In this document: one piece after another, positions 1 through 10,794 of the stretch
Numbering within the stretch: position 1 is the first letter of the stretch
How the letters are laid out: each line of letters opens with the position of its first letter
NCBI GenBank assembly: GCA_019009955.1
Contig: JADPXZ010000007.1
Span: 2,073,501-2,137,500 of the forward strand
Source of the DNA: Riptortus pedestris
Lineage: Eukaryota > Arthropoda > Insecta > Hemiptera > Alydidae
Length of the DNA: 64,000 nucleotides
Reading direction: 5' to 3'
Position numbers and translations under genes: made by a program
Notes under the pieces: model-generated
Told to the model about the DNA's origin: nothing
The model's input: the letters and a program-made list of their open reading frames with translations, nothing else
The model's database searches: none

Positions 1-620
1 TTGAATTTTTGTTACGAATTACTAAAATAAATAGATTATGTCTGAGATACTAAACAGTGTCACACTTTTATCGAAAAAAGCGCCAATATCTCGGTTAATA
101 TATACGATAGAGAAAAAGTGCATATAACAACAATTGTAGAGCATCAACAGTTCAACAAGATTGGTTTTATAACATTTTACTCTCAGGCTCATAATAACGG
201 AGATATTTGGAATTTTTTATTATACGATAACTAAATTAAATAGATTATTTCTGAGATAATAACATTGTTACAACAATTTAAAAGAAAAACGGTGCTATAT
301 ATCGCGGTTAATATTTACAATAGAGAAAAAAGTGCACATAACAACAATTGTAGAGCATCAATAGTTCAACAAGATTGGTTTCTATAATAACATCTTAGTC
401 TCAGGCTCATAATAACGGAGATATTTGGAATTATATTGGAAGTTTACTGGAAGATGAAATTTTTTATTTTAAAAAAATAGCAAATATCTCGGTTAATATT
501 CAAGATAGAGTAAAAACGTAAATAGCAATATTTATAGTAAATTTAATTTGAAATAAGATTGCTTATGTACAATTTTTCGATCCGACTTATAGTAACGGAG
601 ATATTTCGAATTAAATAAGT
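1..620. repeat. Three short inverted-repeat elements (subfamilies A and B)
   Basis: Two A-type elements (about 80-205 and 295-425) and one B-like element (about 480-605). Each opens with a form of AATATCTCGGTTAATATT and closes with AATAACGGAGATATTT, so the ends are imperfect inverted repeats. The stretches between them hold no coding sequence. Confidence 0.75.
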
Positions 621-829
621 AAAATTCTCAAACACGATAAATAACATATGTTCTTTGCTCCAGCCTTATTGACAGTATATAAATGAAACAGGAATAGTTT
701 CTCTATCGAAGAGAGCCTATATTTATGGCCTGCCAATTATCGGTGACACATGGACGAGCCTATAGCTGAAGGCTGGGCCAATATACCTCCACCTCAATAT
801 TATACAACACCAATTGGACCCCTGTCCAT
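621..829. other. Intergenic, nothing recognised
   Basis: No splice-bounded or family-like open frame and no copy elsewhere in the window that I could find. It lies between an inverted-repeat element and a hairpin repeat. Confidence 0.4.
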
Positions 830-1045
830 TTAAAAAGTCCGTCACGCAGGGGCTGCGTAAACTAAGCAGATTTCCCACGTGAAGTTTTACAATAGAGAAA
901 TCTGCCTAATAACAACTGTAGTAGTAAGAAACCTCTAAACCTATCTCGAGGGAAGAATAGTTACGGGAAACGGCCGCCAGAGCTCTCGGCGGAAAGTCCG
1001 AAACATAGCCGACTCTTGGCCGACCACACGCAGAATACAAATGCA
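830..1045 (+). repeat. Hairpin repeat H, copy 1
   Basis: Starts AAAAAGTCCGTCACGCAGG, then GCAGATTTCCCACGTG ... GAGAAATCTGC, so GCAGATTTC and GAAATCTGC can pair as a stem. It ends in a GC-rich part with CGGCCGCCAGAGCTC. Related copies lie at 2299-2450, 29697-29860, 30817-30950 and, inverted, 44957-45182. An A/B-type element follows at once in several copies. Family unknown; it could be a SINE or small DNA element. Confidence 0.55.
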
Positions 1046-1185
1046 AAATATCTCGGTTAATATTCAAGATAGAGAATAAATGTTTTTTAAACAATATTTA
1101 TAGAAAATTTAATTTGCAATAAGATTGGATCTGTAATAAATTTTTCCAATCCGACGTATAGTAACGGAAGATATTTCGAATTTTT
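1046..1185 (+). repeat. B-type inverted-repeat element
   Basis: Runs from AATATCTCGGTTAATATTC to GTAACGGAAGATATTTCG, with the B-type inner part (TTTAATTTGCAATAAGATTGG and 'CCAATCCGACGTATAGTAAC'). Confidence 0.75.
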
Positions 1186-1194
1186 CGAAATCCT

Positions 1195-1545
1195 CTCCTC
1201 TAAACTCCCCCACCCAATGGTCAGATTTCAGCCACTAACGAACTTGATCTTTCTTTTTACATAAAACGACTAAACATTTCGAGTTTGGTGACTATCAAAC
1301 CAAACTGCGACCGCTAGAGCGGTAATCACACACACACACACTACACACACACACACACACACTCACATAATATATAGATATATATATACTATAAATAAAA
1401 ATAACGGGGGGGGGGGGGATCGGGGGGGGAAGTCATTTTTTCGGGTCAACTCCTGACTAGGATCGATGGACAATGAAGAAAAATTTCGAAAATTCCGTCA
1501 TGAGTACGACCTCAATAGCAGATTTCCCTTAAGGCAAATATATAT
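1195..1545. repeat. Repeat segment R, copy 1, with CA and G tracts inside
   Basis: Contains GATTTCAGCCACTAACGAA, CTCCTGACTAGGATCGATGG and GAGTACGACCTCAATAGC in that order, as in the second copy at 2605-2960. Copy 1 also carries a (CA)n tract (about 1330-1365) and a run of G (about 1406-1418) that copy 2 lacks. A partial inverted relative lies at 42880-42960. Confidence 0.55.
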
Positions 1546-1585
1546 ATATATAAATATAATATATATAATATATATATATATATTT
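1540..1585. repeat. (TA)n microsatellite
   Basis: Nearly pure TA alternation between segment R and a Helitron-like relic. Confidence 0.8.
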
Positions 1586-2245
1586 CAGATCGTTGTCATG
1601 GATGGCGATATTTTAAGCGATTAGGAATAAAAATTTAATAATAATATGTTTTAAAACAAAAGCTACTTTTAATAACAAAGTAAACAACTTTCGTTATGTG
1701 CACGTTTGGCTAAAAACAAATAGAACATGAAATATCGCGAATATTTTTATTCAGGCCTCCGTTATAAACGCCACTTCCCGTTTCGAACCTAAAAAATTTA
1801 ATATAGCTTCTAATCGTGGAAGAATTAATGCTAATTCACATATAGAGTTTTGTTAAGTTCGGTTCAATCGTTAGAGCCCCATAAAATTGTTGGCTCCCGC
1901 TATAAATTTTTTAGTGTATATCTCTCTTTATACTTTTGTTTATATGACAAAAGTGAATATAACTAAAGTTATACTAAATAACAAAATAATCAACTTTTAT
2001 CCTGTGCATATTTGCCGATAAAACCGCTAGGAATCGAAATATGGCTATATTTTAATTTGAGTCTTTTCCGTTTGGTAGCGCCACTCCTACCTCCAACTGC
2101 CTTGGGCTGATTTGTGAATCTAAACCATCCACGGCGTCCACCAAACGCATAACAATTCATTCAAATCGCTCCAGCCGTTTAGCAACAGTTCACTCACATA
2201 CACACAAATACACTAGAATTATATATAGAAAGAAATTTATATACT
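1586..2245. mobile_element. Old Helitron-like relic
   Basis: Shares ordered blocks with the inner parts of the Helitrons at 25873-26841 and 48119-49094: the 'AAACAACTTTCGTTATGTGC' region, GAAATATCGC, GGCTCCCGCTATAAATTTTT and CCGTTTAGC near one end. It is strongly diverged, no clean termini are visible, and it codes for nothing. The class assignment rests on similarity to the better-bounded copies. Confidence 0.5.
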
Positions 2246-2298
2246 GAAAATCTTAGTATACACTTTGTATATAGACCGACAGTAAAGTAACGATACTA

Positions 2299-2450
2299 AA
2301 AGTCCGCCAGGCAGGGGGCTTTCGTAAACTAAGCAGACTTCCCAGCGTCAAGTTATACAATAGAAGAAATTTTCACGAGAGGCGAACAGTTACGGAAACG
2401 GCTGAACTAGCTTTTGGCGGGAAACTCAACTCTCAGTTATACCCCAGATT
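2299..2450 (+). repeat. Hairpin repeat H, copy 2
   Basis: AAAGTCCGCCAGGCAGGGGG opens the copy, followed by GCAGACTTCCCAGCGTC and GAGAGGCGAACAGTTACGG, then GGCTGAACTAGCTTTTGGCG. Closest to the copies at 29697 and 30817. Confidence 0.55.
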
Positions 2451-2454
2451 TAAA

Positions 2455-2600
2455 TAAAAATGCAAATATCTCGGTTAATATTCAAGATAGAGAATATATT
2501 TATAATAACAATATTTTTATAGTAAATTTAATTTGCAATAAGATTGGTTATGTACAGTTTTTACATCAGACGCATAATAAAGGAGATATTTGGAATTTCT
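2455..2600 (+). repeat. B-like inverted-repeat element
   Basis: CAAATATCTCGGTTAATATTC at the left and CATAATAAAGGAGATATTTGG at the right. It directly follows hairpin repeat H, an arrangement repeated at 29860 and 30945. Confidence 0.7.
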
Positions 2601-2604
2601 CCCT

Positions 2605-2960
2605 CTGATCCGATTTCAGCCAATAACGAATTTCATCTTTAGTTTTCCATCAAACGCTTATATATCGAGTAAAAATAGCGATCGCTAGAATGCGTTTTCG
2701 TTATCTCCTGACTAGGATCGACGGACGTTTGAGGAAAAATCTCGAAAATCGCGCCATGAGTACGACCTCAATAGCTGATAATAAATGTTTTATGTGAAGT
2801 AACTGTAAATGCAGCAAAACTTTGACATGAAGGAAGAAGTCTAAATCCCTTGACAAGTGTCATATTAGATTGGGAATTGAATGAAATAAATTTAGCCTGG
2901 GGGGGGGGGTTATGAATAATAATTAGCAGGATTTCCCTTACCCACCGTGCTATTCGCTCC
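2605..2960. repeat. Repeat segment R, copy 2
   Basis: Second copy of the unit seen at 1195-1545, with GATTTCAGCCAATAACGAA, CTCCTGACTAGGATCGACGG and GAGTACGACCTCAATAGC. About 100 bp between here and 2960 are not shared. Non-coding. Confidence 0.5.
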
Positions 2961-3400
2961 GACCGCCTCATAAAGGGACCGAACCTTTTGAATAAATGGC
3001 ATTAGAAAAGGGCTTCGCCTTTTATATTATAGACCTTATCTTGGCCCCAAGGGAGTTAGGGGTGGTGTGGGCTGCGACAAGCTGCTTCTGAATCATTCTT
3101 CATGAATTATTCACCAGCCTCAATCTCCTTGGCTTTTCATATTATTCTCACCTCATATTTTAGCCCCCAAACCGTCTGATATTAGAAAATTTAGGAGCGT
3201 GGCTTTCCATTCCCTGAAGTAAAACGGATCAATTTTACGGACTTATATATATCAGGTTGCAATTTTTTTTTGATCGTTACCAAACCTCGAATATTTAAAT
3301 TAGTATTATGTAAAAAGAAAGGATTAAGATAGATCGTTAATGGCTGAAATCGGACAAGAGTGGGAGGGGGGGTTTTAGAGGGGTGAAGGATTTTCGAACC
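2961..3400. other. Intergenic, nothing recognised
   Basis: Mixed composition and no credible coding frame. The stretch 3270-3370 looks like an inverted, diverged piece of segment R (GGCTGAAATCGGAC against GATTTCAGCC). Confidence 0.35.
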
Positions 3401-3409
3401 AATCTTGTT

Positions 3410-4590
3410 GAACTATTGATGTTTTGCTCTTACAAAATTGTTGTTATAATGCCACTTTATCTCTATCATAAATAATACCCGAGATATTTTGCCATTTTTT
3501 CTTAGTTTAAAGGCGTTGGCACAAGGTACTAAACCTAGTTTCAACACCTAATCTATTTATTTTAGCTCTTCATAACAAGAAATCCAAATATCTCCGTTTA
3601 TTATTGAGTCTGAGATTAAAATGTTATAGAACCAATCTTGTTGAACTAATGATGCTTCTACAATTGTTGTTATAGCACAGCACTTTTTCTTTTCTCTATC
3701 GTAAATATTAACCGAGATATTTGCCATTTTTTCTTAGCTTAAGGCGTTGCAGGCAGCAAACAAGGTACAAAACCTAGGTTCAAACACCTAATCTATTTAT
3801 TTTAGCTTTTCAAACAACAATTCCAAATATCTCCGTTATTATGAGTCTGAGAGTAAAATGTTATAGAACCAATCTTGTTGAACTATTGATGCTCTACAAT
3901 TGTTGTTATATGCACTTTTTCTCTATCGTAAATATTAACCGAGATATTGGCTATTTTCATAGTTTAAGGCGTTGCACAAGGTACTAACCTAGGTTCAACA
4001 TCTAATCTATTTATTTCAGTTATTTATAACAAAAATTCCAAATATCTCCGTTATTATGAGCCTGAGAGTAAAATGTTATAGAACCAATCTTGTTGAACTA
4101 TTGATGCTCTACAATTGTTGTTATATGCACTTTTTCTCTATCGTAAATATTAACCGAGATATTAGCGTTTTTCTTTTTACACACAAGGTCAGTATTTCAG
4201 ACCTAATCTATTTATTTTAGCTAAACTTCCAAATATCTCCGTTATTATGAGCCTGAGAGTAAAATGTTATAGAACCAATCTTGTTGAACTATTGATGCTC
4301 TACAATTGTTGTTATATGCACTTTTTCTCTATCATAAATATTAACTGAGATATTAGTGTTTTTCTTTAAAAATAGTTAAGTAACTCAAGACTTAATATTT
4401 AATTTAGCTATTCATAACGAAATTCCAAATATCTCCGTTATTATGAGTCTGAGAGTAAAATGTTATAGAACCAATCTTGTCGGACTATTGATGTTCTACA
4501 ATTGTTGTTATATGCACTTTTTCCCTATCGTAAATATTAACCGAGATATTAGCGTTTTCTTAAAACAATAGTTAAGTATCTCAGACCTAA
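3410..4590 (-). repeat. Tandem array of A-type elements
   Basis: Six A-type elements in the orientation CTCCGTTATTATGAGCCTGA ... TAACCGAGATATT, separated by 45-75 bp spacers. Spacers share CACAAGGTACTAACCTAGG and CTAATCTATTTATTTTAG, so the spacer repeats together with the element. Elements further right in the array are closer to the A consensus. No coding sequence. Confidence 0.8.
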
Positions 4591-4604
4591 TCTATGTATT
4601 TTAG

Positions 4605-5117
4605 ATCCCCCACCCACCACACACACCCCCCCCCTCCCCCACCCCCCCCCCCCCCCCCCCACCCCCGCCCCCTCCCCCGCCCCCCCTCCCCCACCCCCCC
4701 CCCCCCTCCCCCACCCCCCCCCCCCCCCACCCCCCACCCCCCCCCAACCACCCAAGCCCGCCCCACCCACGCCCCCCCCCCCCCCCCCCCCCCCCCCGCC
4801 CCCCCCACCGCACACACACCCCCCACCCACCCCCCCCCCCCCCCACCCCCACCCCTGCCCGACCCACCCCCCCCCCCCCCCACCCCCCCCCCCCCCCACC
4901 CCCCCCCCCCCCCACCCCCCCCCCCCCCCACCCCCCCCCCCCCCCACCCCCCCCCCCCCCCACCCCCCCCCCCCCCCACCCCCCCCCCCCCCCACCCCCC
5001 CCCCCCCCCACCCCCCCCCCCCCCCACCCCCCCCCCCCCCCACCCCCCCCCCCCCCCACCCCCCCCCCCCCCCACCCCCCCCCCCCCCCACCCCCCCCCC
5101 CCCCCACCCCCCATAAT
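4605..5117. repeat. C-rich minisatellite with a 16-bp (C15A) unit
   Basis: A roughly 510-bp tract of almost only C with isolated A, T and G. From 4882 to 5106 the A residues fall exactly every 16 bases (4882, 4898, 4914, 4930 and so on to 5106), giving 15 C15A units. The left half is less regular (CCCCTCC, CCACC). The long proline- and glycine-rich open frames across it are composition artefacts. Confidence 0.85.
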
Positions 5118-5460
5118 TTCTGATTTTCCCCTTATAAACCCCCACCCTGTTCTTTCCCAGAGAATTTTAAAATAGCCTAAAGTCAAAATTTGGGGGCAAG
5201 TAGTAATATACATACCAATTTTTCAAAAAATTGGGTTCCCGGGCCGGGTTTATCCCCATAAAAAGGTAACAAACAAATAAACAGCCCCACGAAAAAAAAC
5301 AAAATGCAGTTTTTTGGTGTCTATGACATGTGAAACGAAAAGTTATCCTGAAAAATTTTTTGAAAAAAAAAAAATCAATGTCCCAGACAGGGGTTTTTAA
5401 AATTTTTTTTTAAATTAAATATATATAAAATATATATATATATAAAAAATTATAAAAATA
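5118..5460 (-). mobile_element. Helitron 5' region, homopolymer-distorted copy
   Basis: Matches, block by block, the 5' third of the Helitron on the minus strand near 26590-26841: the CCCCCACTCCTGTTCG region, GTAATATACATACCAA, AAAGGTAACAAAC, GTCTATGACATGTGAAACG and GTTATC, then the AT-rich end. Nearly every homopolymer is one to several bases longer than in the other copies, as expected from consensus error beside the C tract or rapid decay. The element is truncated. Confidence 0.6.
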
Positions 5461-5876
5461 TAATGTATAAAATTTTTAAGAAAAAAAAAATTATTTTTTT
5501 TAAAATTTTTCATCAATTTTTCTTTTTGTGGCTATTCTAAATTAAAATTTCAGAGAAAATTTTGAGTCTAAAAATCCATTGAACTAATCCCTTCAGGATT
5601 AATAAACAATTAGATAAAACTCAGATTAGATTTATTTGTCTTGAAGTTTATCTATTCTAAACTGTAAGTGGTTTTTTCGCACGTTTAAACATCTTTAATT
5701 AATGTTTTATTTTTATTTCGGTCCAGAATAATGTGTCTTTCAAACTTAAATGGAAGGCCGGAGCTTACGTTACCTTCCCGAACCGCGTCGGCTAGCCAAG
5801 TCTACCATTCACTTTAATAAAAATGAATAATAATTTTTTTTTTTTAAATGTGTTAACTTACCTTTTTATATTTTTT

Positions 5877-5880
<4 letters not shown>
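5461..5880. other. AT-rich intergenic DNA, nothing recognised
   Basis: No coding frame and no inverted-repeat element. The sequence CGGTCCAGAATAATGTG ... CCTTCCCGAACCGCG near 5720-5790 is locally GC-richer but matches nothing I know. Confidence 0.35.
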
Positions 5881-5933
<53 letters not shown>

Positions 5934-6116
5934 CCCCCCTCTCTCTCTCTCTCTTCATCCCTCTCTCTTTCTCCCCCCCCCTCTCTCTCTCTCTCTCCCT
6001 CTCTCTCCCCCCCCCTCTCTCTCTCTCTCTCTCTTCCTCCCTCTCTCTCTCTTCCTCCCTCTCTCTTTCCCCCCCTCTCTCTCTCTCTCTCTCTTCCCCC
6101 CCCCTCTCTCTCTCTT

Positions 6117-6165
<49 letters not shown>

Positions 6166-6242
6166 TTCTTCCTCTCCCCCCTCTCTCTTCTCCCTCTCTC
6201 CCCCCCTCTCTTTCTATCTCTTTCTCTCTCTCTCTCTCTCTA
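5881..6242. repeat. (CT)n microsatellite tract
   Basis: Long pure CT runs alternating with C-rich interruptions (CCCCCCCC, TTCCTCC). The Leu/Ser and Arg/Glu open frames over it are artefacts of the dinucleotide. Confidence 0.9.
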
Positions 6243-6416
6243 TTTTGTATTTTTTTGTAAATAATCAAATAAAAATTATTCACTCTTGGCAGATTTTGTT
6301 TAAAAAACCTACACATTACCCAAATAATTAAAATAAAAAGATTAATATACATATATATTAAGTATTTAACAAAATTATAAGACTAAATCTAAGTGTCCGG
6401 TTTTTTGCGGTTGAGT

Positions 6417-6417
6417 G

Positions 6418-6468
<51 letters not shown>
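6417..6468. repeat. (TA)n microsatellite
   Basis: TA alternation with one AAATA interruption. Confidence 0.85.
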
Positions 6469-6470
<2 letters not shown>

Positions 6471-6494
6471 TATTTTAGGTATTAGTAACAAAGT

Positions 6495-6630
6495 TGCAAA
6501 TATCTCCGTTATTATGAGCCTGAGAGTAAAATGTTATAAAACCAATCTTGTTGAACTATTGATGCTCTACAATTGTTGTTATATGCACTTTTTCTCTAGA
6601 GTAAATATTAACAGAGATATTAGCGTTTTT
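6495..6630 (-). repeat. A-type inverted-repeat element
   Basis: CAAATATCTCCGTTATTATG to AACAGAGATATTAGCG with the full A-type interior. Confidence 0.8.
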
Positions 6631-6640
6631 CTTTTAAAAG

Positions 6641-6985
6641 TAGTTCACACTCCAAACCAAACTTGGGAACATATGAGTTATCATAAAAAAATAACATAAC
6701 AGCAATAAACTCTATTTATTTTTTATTATACATACATATTTATGTAATAAATAAATTATAATACTATAAAACAACTTCACACTATTTTCACATTATTAAT
6801 AAAGCCATACTATTATTTCTTCTTTATGAGTTGTTGGCCCACGATCTTGCGACGCTCATTAACTTGTACATTGTCGTTAATAGCTGTAATAAAAAGAGTA
6901 CAATTAATATTAATGACAATTATAATTATTAGCGAATTTCCCTTATAAAAAGTAAACTTCAAATAAAAATAATATTTGGTATTTA
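6641..6985. other. AT-rich intergenic DNA
   Basis: No supported gene. The end (6935-6985, CCCTTATAAAAAGTAAACTT ... ATATTTGGTATTTAAG) recurs as a direct repeat at 7435-7482 on the far side of the next CT tract. Confidence 0.4.
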
Positions 6986-6987
<2 letters not shown>

Positions 6988-7076
<89 letters not shown>

Positions 7077-7190
7077 TCTCTCTCTCTCTTCCCTCCCTCC
7101 TCCCTCCCTCACTCTCTCCATCCCTCACCTTCTCCCTCTCTCCTCCCTCCCTCTCCCTCTCCCTCCCTCCCTCCCTCTACCTCTCCCTCT

Positions 7191-7223
<33 letters not shown>

Positions 7224-7372
7224 CTTCTCTCTCTCTCCTCGCTCTCTCATCTCTCTCTCTCTCTCTCTCTCTTCCCTCTCCCTCACCCTCTACCTCTACC
7301 TTTCCCTCTCTCTCGCCCCTCTCACTCTCTCCCCCTCTCTTCCTCTCCCTCCCCCCTCCTCTTACCCGCTCT
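6988..7372. repeat. (CT)n microsatellite flanked by about 50-bp direct repeats
   Basis: Pure CT for the first 85 bases or so, then CT with CCCT interruptions. The direct repeats at 6935-6985 and 7435-7482 suggest that the tract plus one flank was duplicated or inserted as a unit. Confidence 0.85.
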
Positions 7373-7580
7373 CTCTTGAAAGGTTGATGTTGACATGTAG
7401 AGACCACGTGCTCACCAACTGTCAAAAATGTAAAATCCCTTATAAAAAGTAAACTTAAAATGAAAACAATATTTGGTATTTAAGCTTGGAATAATTCTGT
7501 GGCGGGCACGGCTAGTGGCTCCGTCTATCCAGCCCTAGTATGCCTTTGTTGTTGGCGAGCTCTTTAGTGGTGTTTTAAGC

Positions 7581-7615
7581 TTATAGTGAATTCGTTAGTG
7601 ATATACCGAAGACTG
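7581..7615 (-). CDS. OR left copy, last coding exon (exon 7)
   Basis: Acceptor TTTTTTTTATAG precedes 35 nt ending in TAA. Joined after the A of GATGTGA in exon 6, the tail reads T-VFGISLTNSL-stop. It places 11 residues after the conserved DV, the spacing seen in OR C-termini (V...SYS..TLL type). Two other donors in exon 6 (GTGATG at 8694, GTGAGT at 8689) would give other tails; this choice rests on fit to the family. The right copy has lost 33 nt of this exon. Confidence 0.6.
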
Positions 7616-7639
7616 CTATAAAAAAAAATGTAAGTACTC

Positions 7640-8680
7640 ATAACTCACTTAAAATACGATTTACGATAAAAGTGCATATAACAACAATTGTAGAGCATCA
7701 ATAGTTCAACAAGATTGGTTCTATAACATTTTACTCTCAGGCTCATAATAACGGAGATATTTGGAATTTTTGTCAAGAGTTGCTTAAGTCTGAGATACTA
7801 ACCTTGTGGAAGTTTAAAGGAAAACGCTAATATCTCGGTTAATATTTACTCTATAGAAAAAGTGCATATAACAACAATGGTTAGAAGCATCAATAGTTCA
7901 ACAAGATTTGTACTATAACATTTTACTCTCAGACTCATAAAAACAGAGATATTTGGAATTTTTGTCAAGATTAGCTAAAATAAGTAGATGAGATGTACTA
8001 ACCTTGTTGAACAGTTTAAACGAAAAAACGCAATATCTCGGTTAATATTTACTCTATAGAAAAAGGGCATATAACAACAATTGTAGAGCATCAATAGTTC
8101 AACAAGATTGGTTCTATAACATTTTACTCTCAGGACTCATAATAACGGAGAGATATTTGGGAATTTTTGTCAATGAGTTGCTAAAATAAATAGATAAGGT
8201 CTGAGATACTAACCTTGTTGAAGTTTATTAAGGAAAAACGCTAATATTCTCGGTTAATATTTACTCTAGGAAAAAAGTGCATATAACAAAAATTGTAGAG
8301 CATCAATAGTTCAACAAGATTGGTTCTATAACATTTTACTCTCAGACTCATAATAACGGAGATATTTGGAAGTTATAATAACAATTGTAGAGCATCACTA
8401 GTTCAACAAGATTGTTTCTATAACATTTTACTCTCAGGATCATAATATCGGAGATATTTGGATTTTTTGTCATGAATAGCTGAAATATTGAGGTAAGTTC
8501 TGAGATACTAAGATTGTGCAACACTTTTAATAGAAAAAAACGTTAATCTTGTCGGTTTAATATTATCTTTTTTCGATAGGGGGGGGAGGAAAAAGTGCAT
8601 ATAACAACAATTGTAGAGCATCAATAGTTCAACAAGATTGGTTCTATAACATTTTACTCTCAGGCTCATAATAACGGAGA
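7640..8680 (+). repeat. A-type element array (intron 6, left copy)
   Basis: About six A-type elements in plus orientation, ending at the exon 6 donor. Many small indels relative to the right arm (for example 'AACGGAGAGATATT', a G run at 8580-8588). Confidence 0.8.
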
Positions 8681-8685
8681 TATAC

Positions 8686-8848
8686 TCACATCACCGTACG
8701 ATTTAAGAGATGCGTCTGCTTCAAGAAATGTCGATTTTAGAATCATGGGTTTTCTGCTGTGGCTCATCATTATAAACAGCATCCTCTTGAATTTTTCGTC
8801 TCTTCCAATCCAAGGTGTACCGTATAACTCTTTAAACGTATTGTTACT
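8686..8848 (-). CDS. OR left copy, exon 6 (C-terminal region)
   Basis: 163 nt, open throughout, between acceptor TTTCTTTCAG and donor GTATAT. It encodes SNNTFKELYGTPWIGRDEK, then KRMLFIMMSHSRKPM and FLEADASLKSYGDV. This matches the OR C-terminal pattern (LxxxYxxxW, then R-x-hh-hhhh-R-x-x-KP, then a short last segment). Phase 0 at the start, phase 1 at the end. The intron's first bases GTATATCTCCG are also the end of an A-type element. The right copy is the same length with a few substitutions (N/K, D/G, L/F, C/F). Confidence 0.9.
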
Positions 8849-8859
8849 CTGAAAGAAAA

Positions 8860-9720
8860 CGCAAATATCTCGGTTAATATTCATTCTAGAGAATAAATGT
8901 ATATAACAATATTTATAGTAAATTAAATTTGCCTTAAGATTGGTTATATACAATTTTTCGATCCGATCTGCATAATAATCGGAGTTATTTTGAGTTCAAA
9001 CAGCAGTTAATATGAGCCTGAGAGTAAAATGTTATAGAACCAATCTTGTTAAGCTGTGTAATAGTTTACATTTGTTGTTATTTTCACTTTTTATCTATCG
9101 TAAATATTAACCGGGATATTAGCGTTTAAAGTGTTGCATAATATTAGAACTTATCTATTATTTCAGCTATTCTTGACAAAATTCCAAATATCTCCGTTAT
9201 TATGAGCCTGAGAGTTAAACTTGTTATAGAACCAATCTTGTGTTGAACTATTGATGCTCTACAATTGTTGTTATATGCACTTTTTCTCTAGAGTAAATAT
9301 TAACCAAGATATTAGCGTTTAAAGTGTTGCACAATATTACTACTCCTGGTCTATTTATTTTAGCTATTCGTAACAAAAACTCAAAATATCTCCGTTATTA
9401 TGAGCCTGAGAGTAAAATGTTATAGAACCAATCTTGTTGAACTATTGATGCTCTACAATTGTTGTTATATGCAATTCTTCTCTATCGTAAATATTAACCG
9501 AGATATTAGCGTTTTTCTTTAATAAAGCGTTGCACAATATTAGCACAACTATTTGTTTCAGCTCTTTGTAACAAACAATCCAAATATCTCCTTTATTATG
9601 AGCCTGAGAGTTTAATTGTTTAGAGAACCAATCTTGTTGAACTATTGATGCTCTACAATTGTTGTTTTATGCAATTTTGTCGTAAATCAAAACATTAAGC
9701 GAGTTTATTACTTAATTTAA
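8860..9720 (-). repeat. A-type elements (intron 5, left copy), first element B-type
   Basis: A B-type element adjoins the exon 6 acceptor (8860-9000), then four A-type elements with spacers containing GCGTTTAAAGTGTTGCACAA. No coding sequence. Confidence 0.75.
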
Positions 9721-9725
9721 CTTAC

Positions 9726-9829
9726 CTCTTGAATAATATCTTCAACAAACACTCCGATGTTAGAGGACGTAAATTTGCTCTGCTATGTTGGTTATGGCAC
9801 AGGTGTATTAAAACAAACAGTGGAGGCTC
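9726..9829 (-). CDS. OR left copy, exon 5 (frameshifted)
   Basis: Minus-strand counterpart of the intact exon at 61494-61595. Donor GTAAG is present (exon ends ...ATTCAAGAG). Two single-base insertions relative to the right copy break the frame and create a TAA in the 'VLYIGVFGED' stretch. The acceptor reads TTTTTGG instead of TTTTTAG, so this exon would not be spliced normally. The hydrophobic stretch PLFVLIHL is still readable. Confidence 0.8.
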
Positions 9830-9849
9830 CCAAAAATTAATTAAAAGTT

Positions 9850-10590
9850 CATTTTTAAACTGAAAAAAAATGCAAATATCTCGGTTAATCTTTACTAATA
9901 GTGAGATAAATGTATATAACAATATTTATAGGTCACAATTTAATTTGCAATACGGAGTGGTTATATATAATTTTTCGATCCGACGCATAATAACTGAGAT
10001 ATTTCGAATTTTCTATCTCGCTCTCAGCTAAACCCCTACTAATTTATCTTGGGTTTTCTACTAAAAGATGCTAATATCTCGGTTAATATTTACAATAGAG
10101 AATAAATGTATATAACAATATTTATAGTAAATTTAATTTTCAATAAGATTGATTTTATTCAATTTTTCGATCCGACGCATAATAACGGAGATATTTTGAA
10201 CTTTCTATCTCGCTCTCAACTAAATCCCTACTAATTAATCTTGGGTTTTCTACTAAAAAATGCAAATATCTCGGTTAATATTTACAATAGAGAAAAAGTA
10301 TATATAACAATATTTATAGTAAATTTAATTTGCAATAAGATTGGTTATGTACAATTTTTCGATCCGACGCATAATAACTGAGATATTTTGAACTTTCTAT
10401 CTCGCTCTCAGCTAAATCCCTACTAATTAATCTTGGGTTTTCTACTAAACAATGCAAATATCTCGGTTAATATTTACAATAGAGAATAAATGTATATAAC
10501 AATATTTATAGTAAATTAAATTTGCAATAAGGTTGGTTATGTACAATTTTTCGATCCGACGCATAATAACTGAGATATTTAGCGTTTTAC
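9850..10590 (+). repeat. B-type tandem array (intron between exons 4 and 5, left)
   Basis: Four B-type elements with a shared spacer (CTATCTCGCTCTCAGCTAAA, CTAATTAATCTTGGGTTTTC), period about 185 bp. The same array stands at about 60560-61440 in the right arm in opposite orientation. Confidence 0.8.
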
Positions 10591-10790
10591 ATTATACTCC
10601 GTCTATATCCCCACTCCTCCAAAAAATCTGTTAAAACTCTGTAAGTATTGTATGATTAATTAATATTTTGTAATACAATTTATTAATAATTCTTGCTTTT
10701 TGGAAGGAGTAGTAATTACAATACAACCTGTTATGTAGGTTTATTGTTAATATGACATGTGTAGGAGTGGGGGGTTTGCTGGAAGGTCAC
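10591..10790. other. Single-copy intron island, left arm
   Basis: Non-repeat intron DNA between arrays, ending in TGTGTAGGAGTGGGG; its inverted counterpart is 60345-60560. The arms differ by small indels only. No open frame. Confidence 0.6.
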
Positions 10791-10794
10791 AATT

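Noticed and set aside
4549..5213. Several 170-200-residue Gly- or Pro-rich open frames
   Set aside because: They read the C15A minisatellite in different frames on both strands; no start context, no complexity, no family.
5823..7452. Leu/Ser-rich and Arg/Glu-rich open frames
   Set aside because: Translations of CT/GA microsatellites. The same applies at 49145-49678.
8685..8694. GTGAGT (8689) or GTGATG (8694) as the exon 6 donor
   Set aside because: GTGAGT is closer to the splice consensus but gives a seven-residue tail (QSSVYH); GTATAT at 8685 gives the spacing usual for OR C-termini. Not fully excluded.
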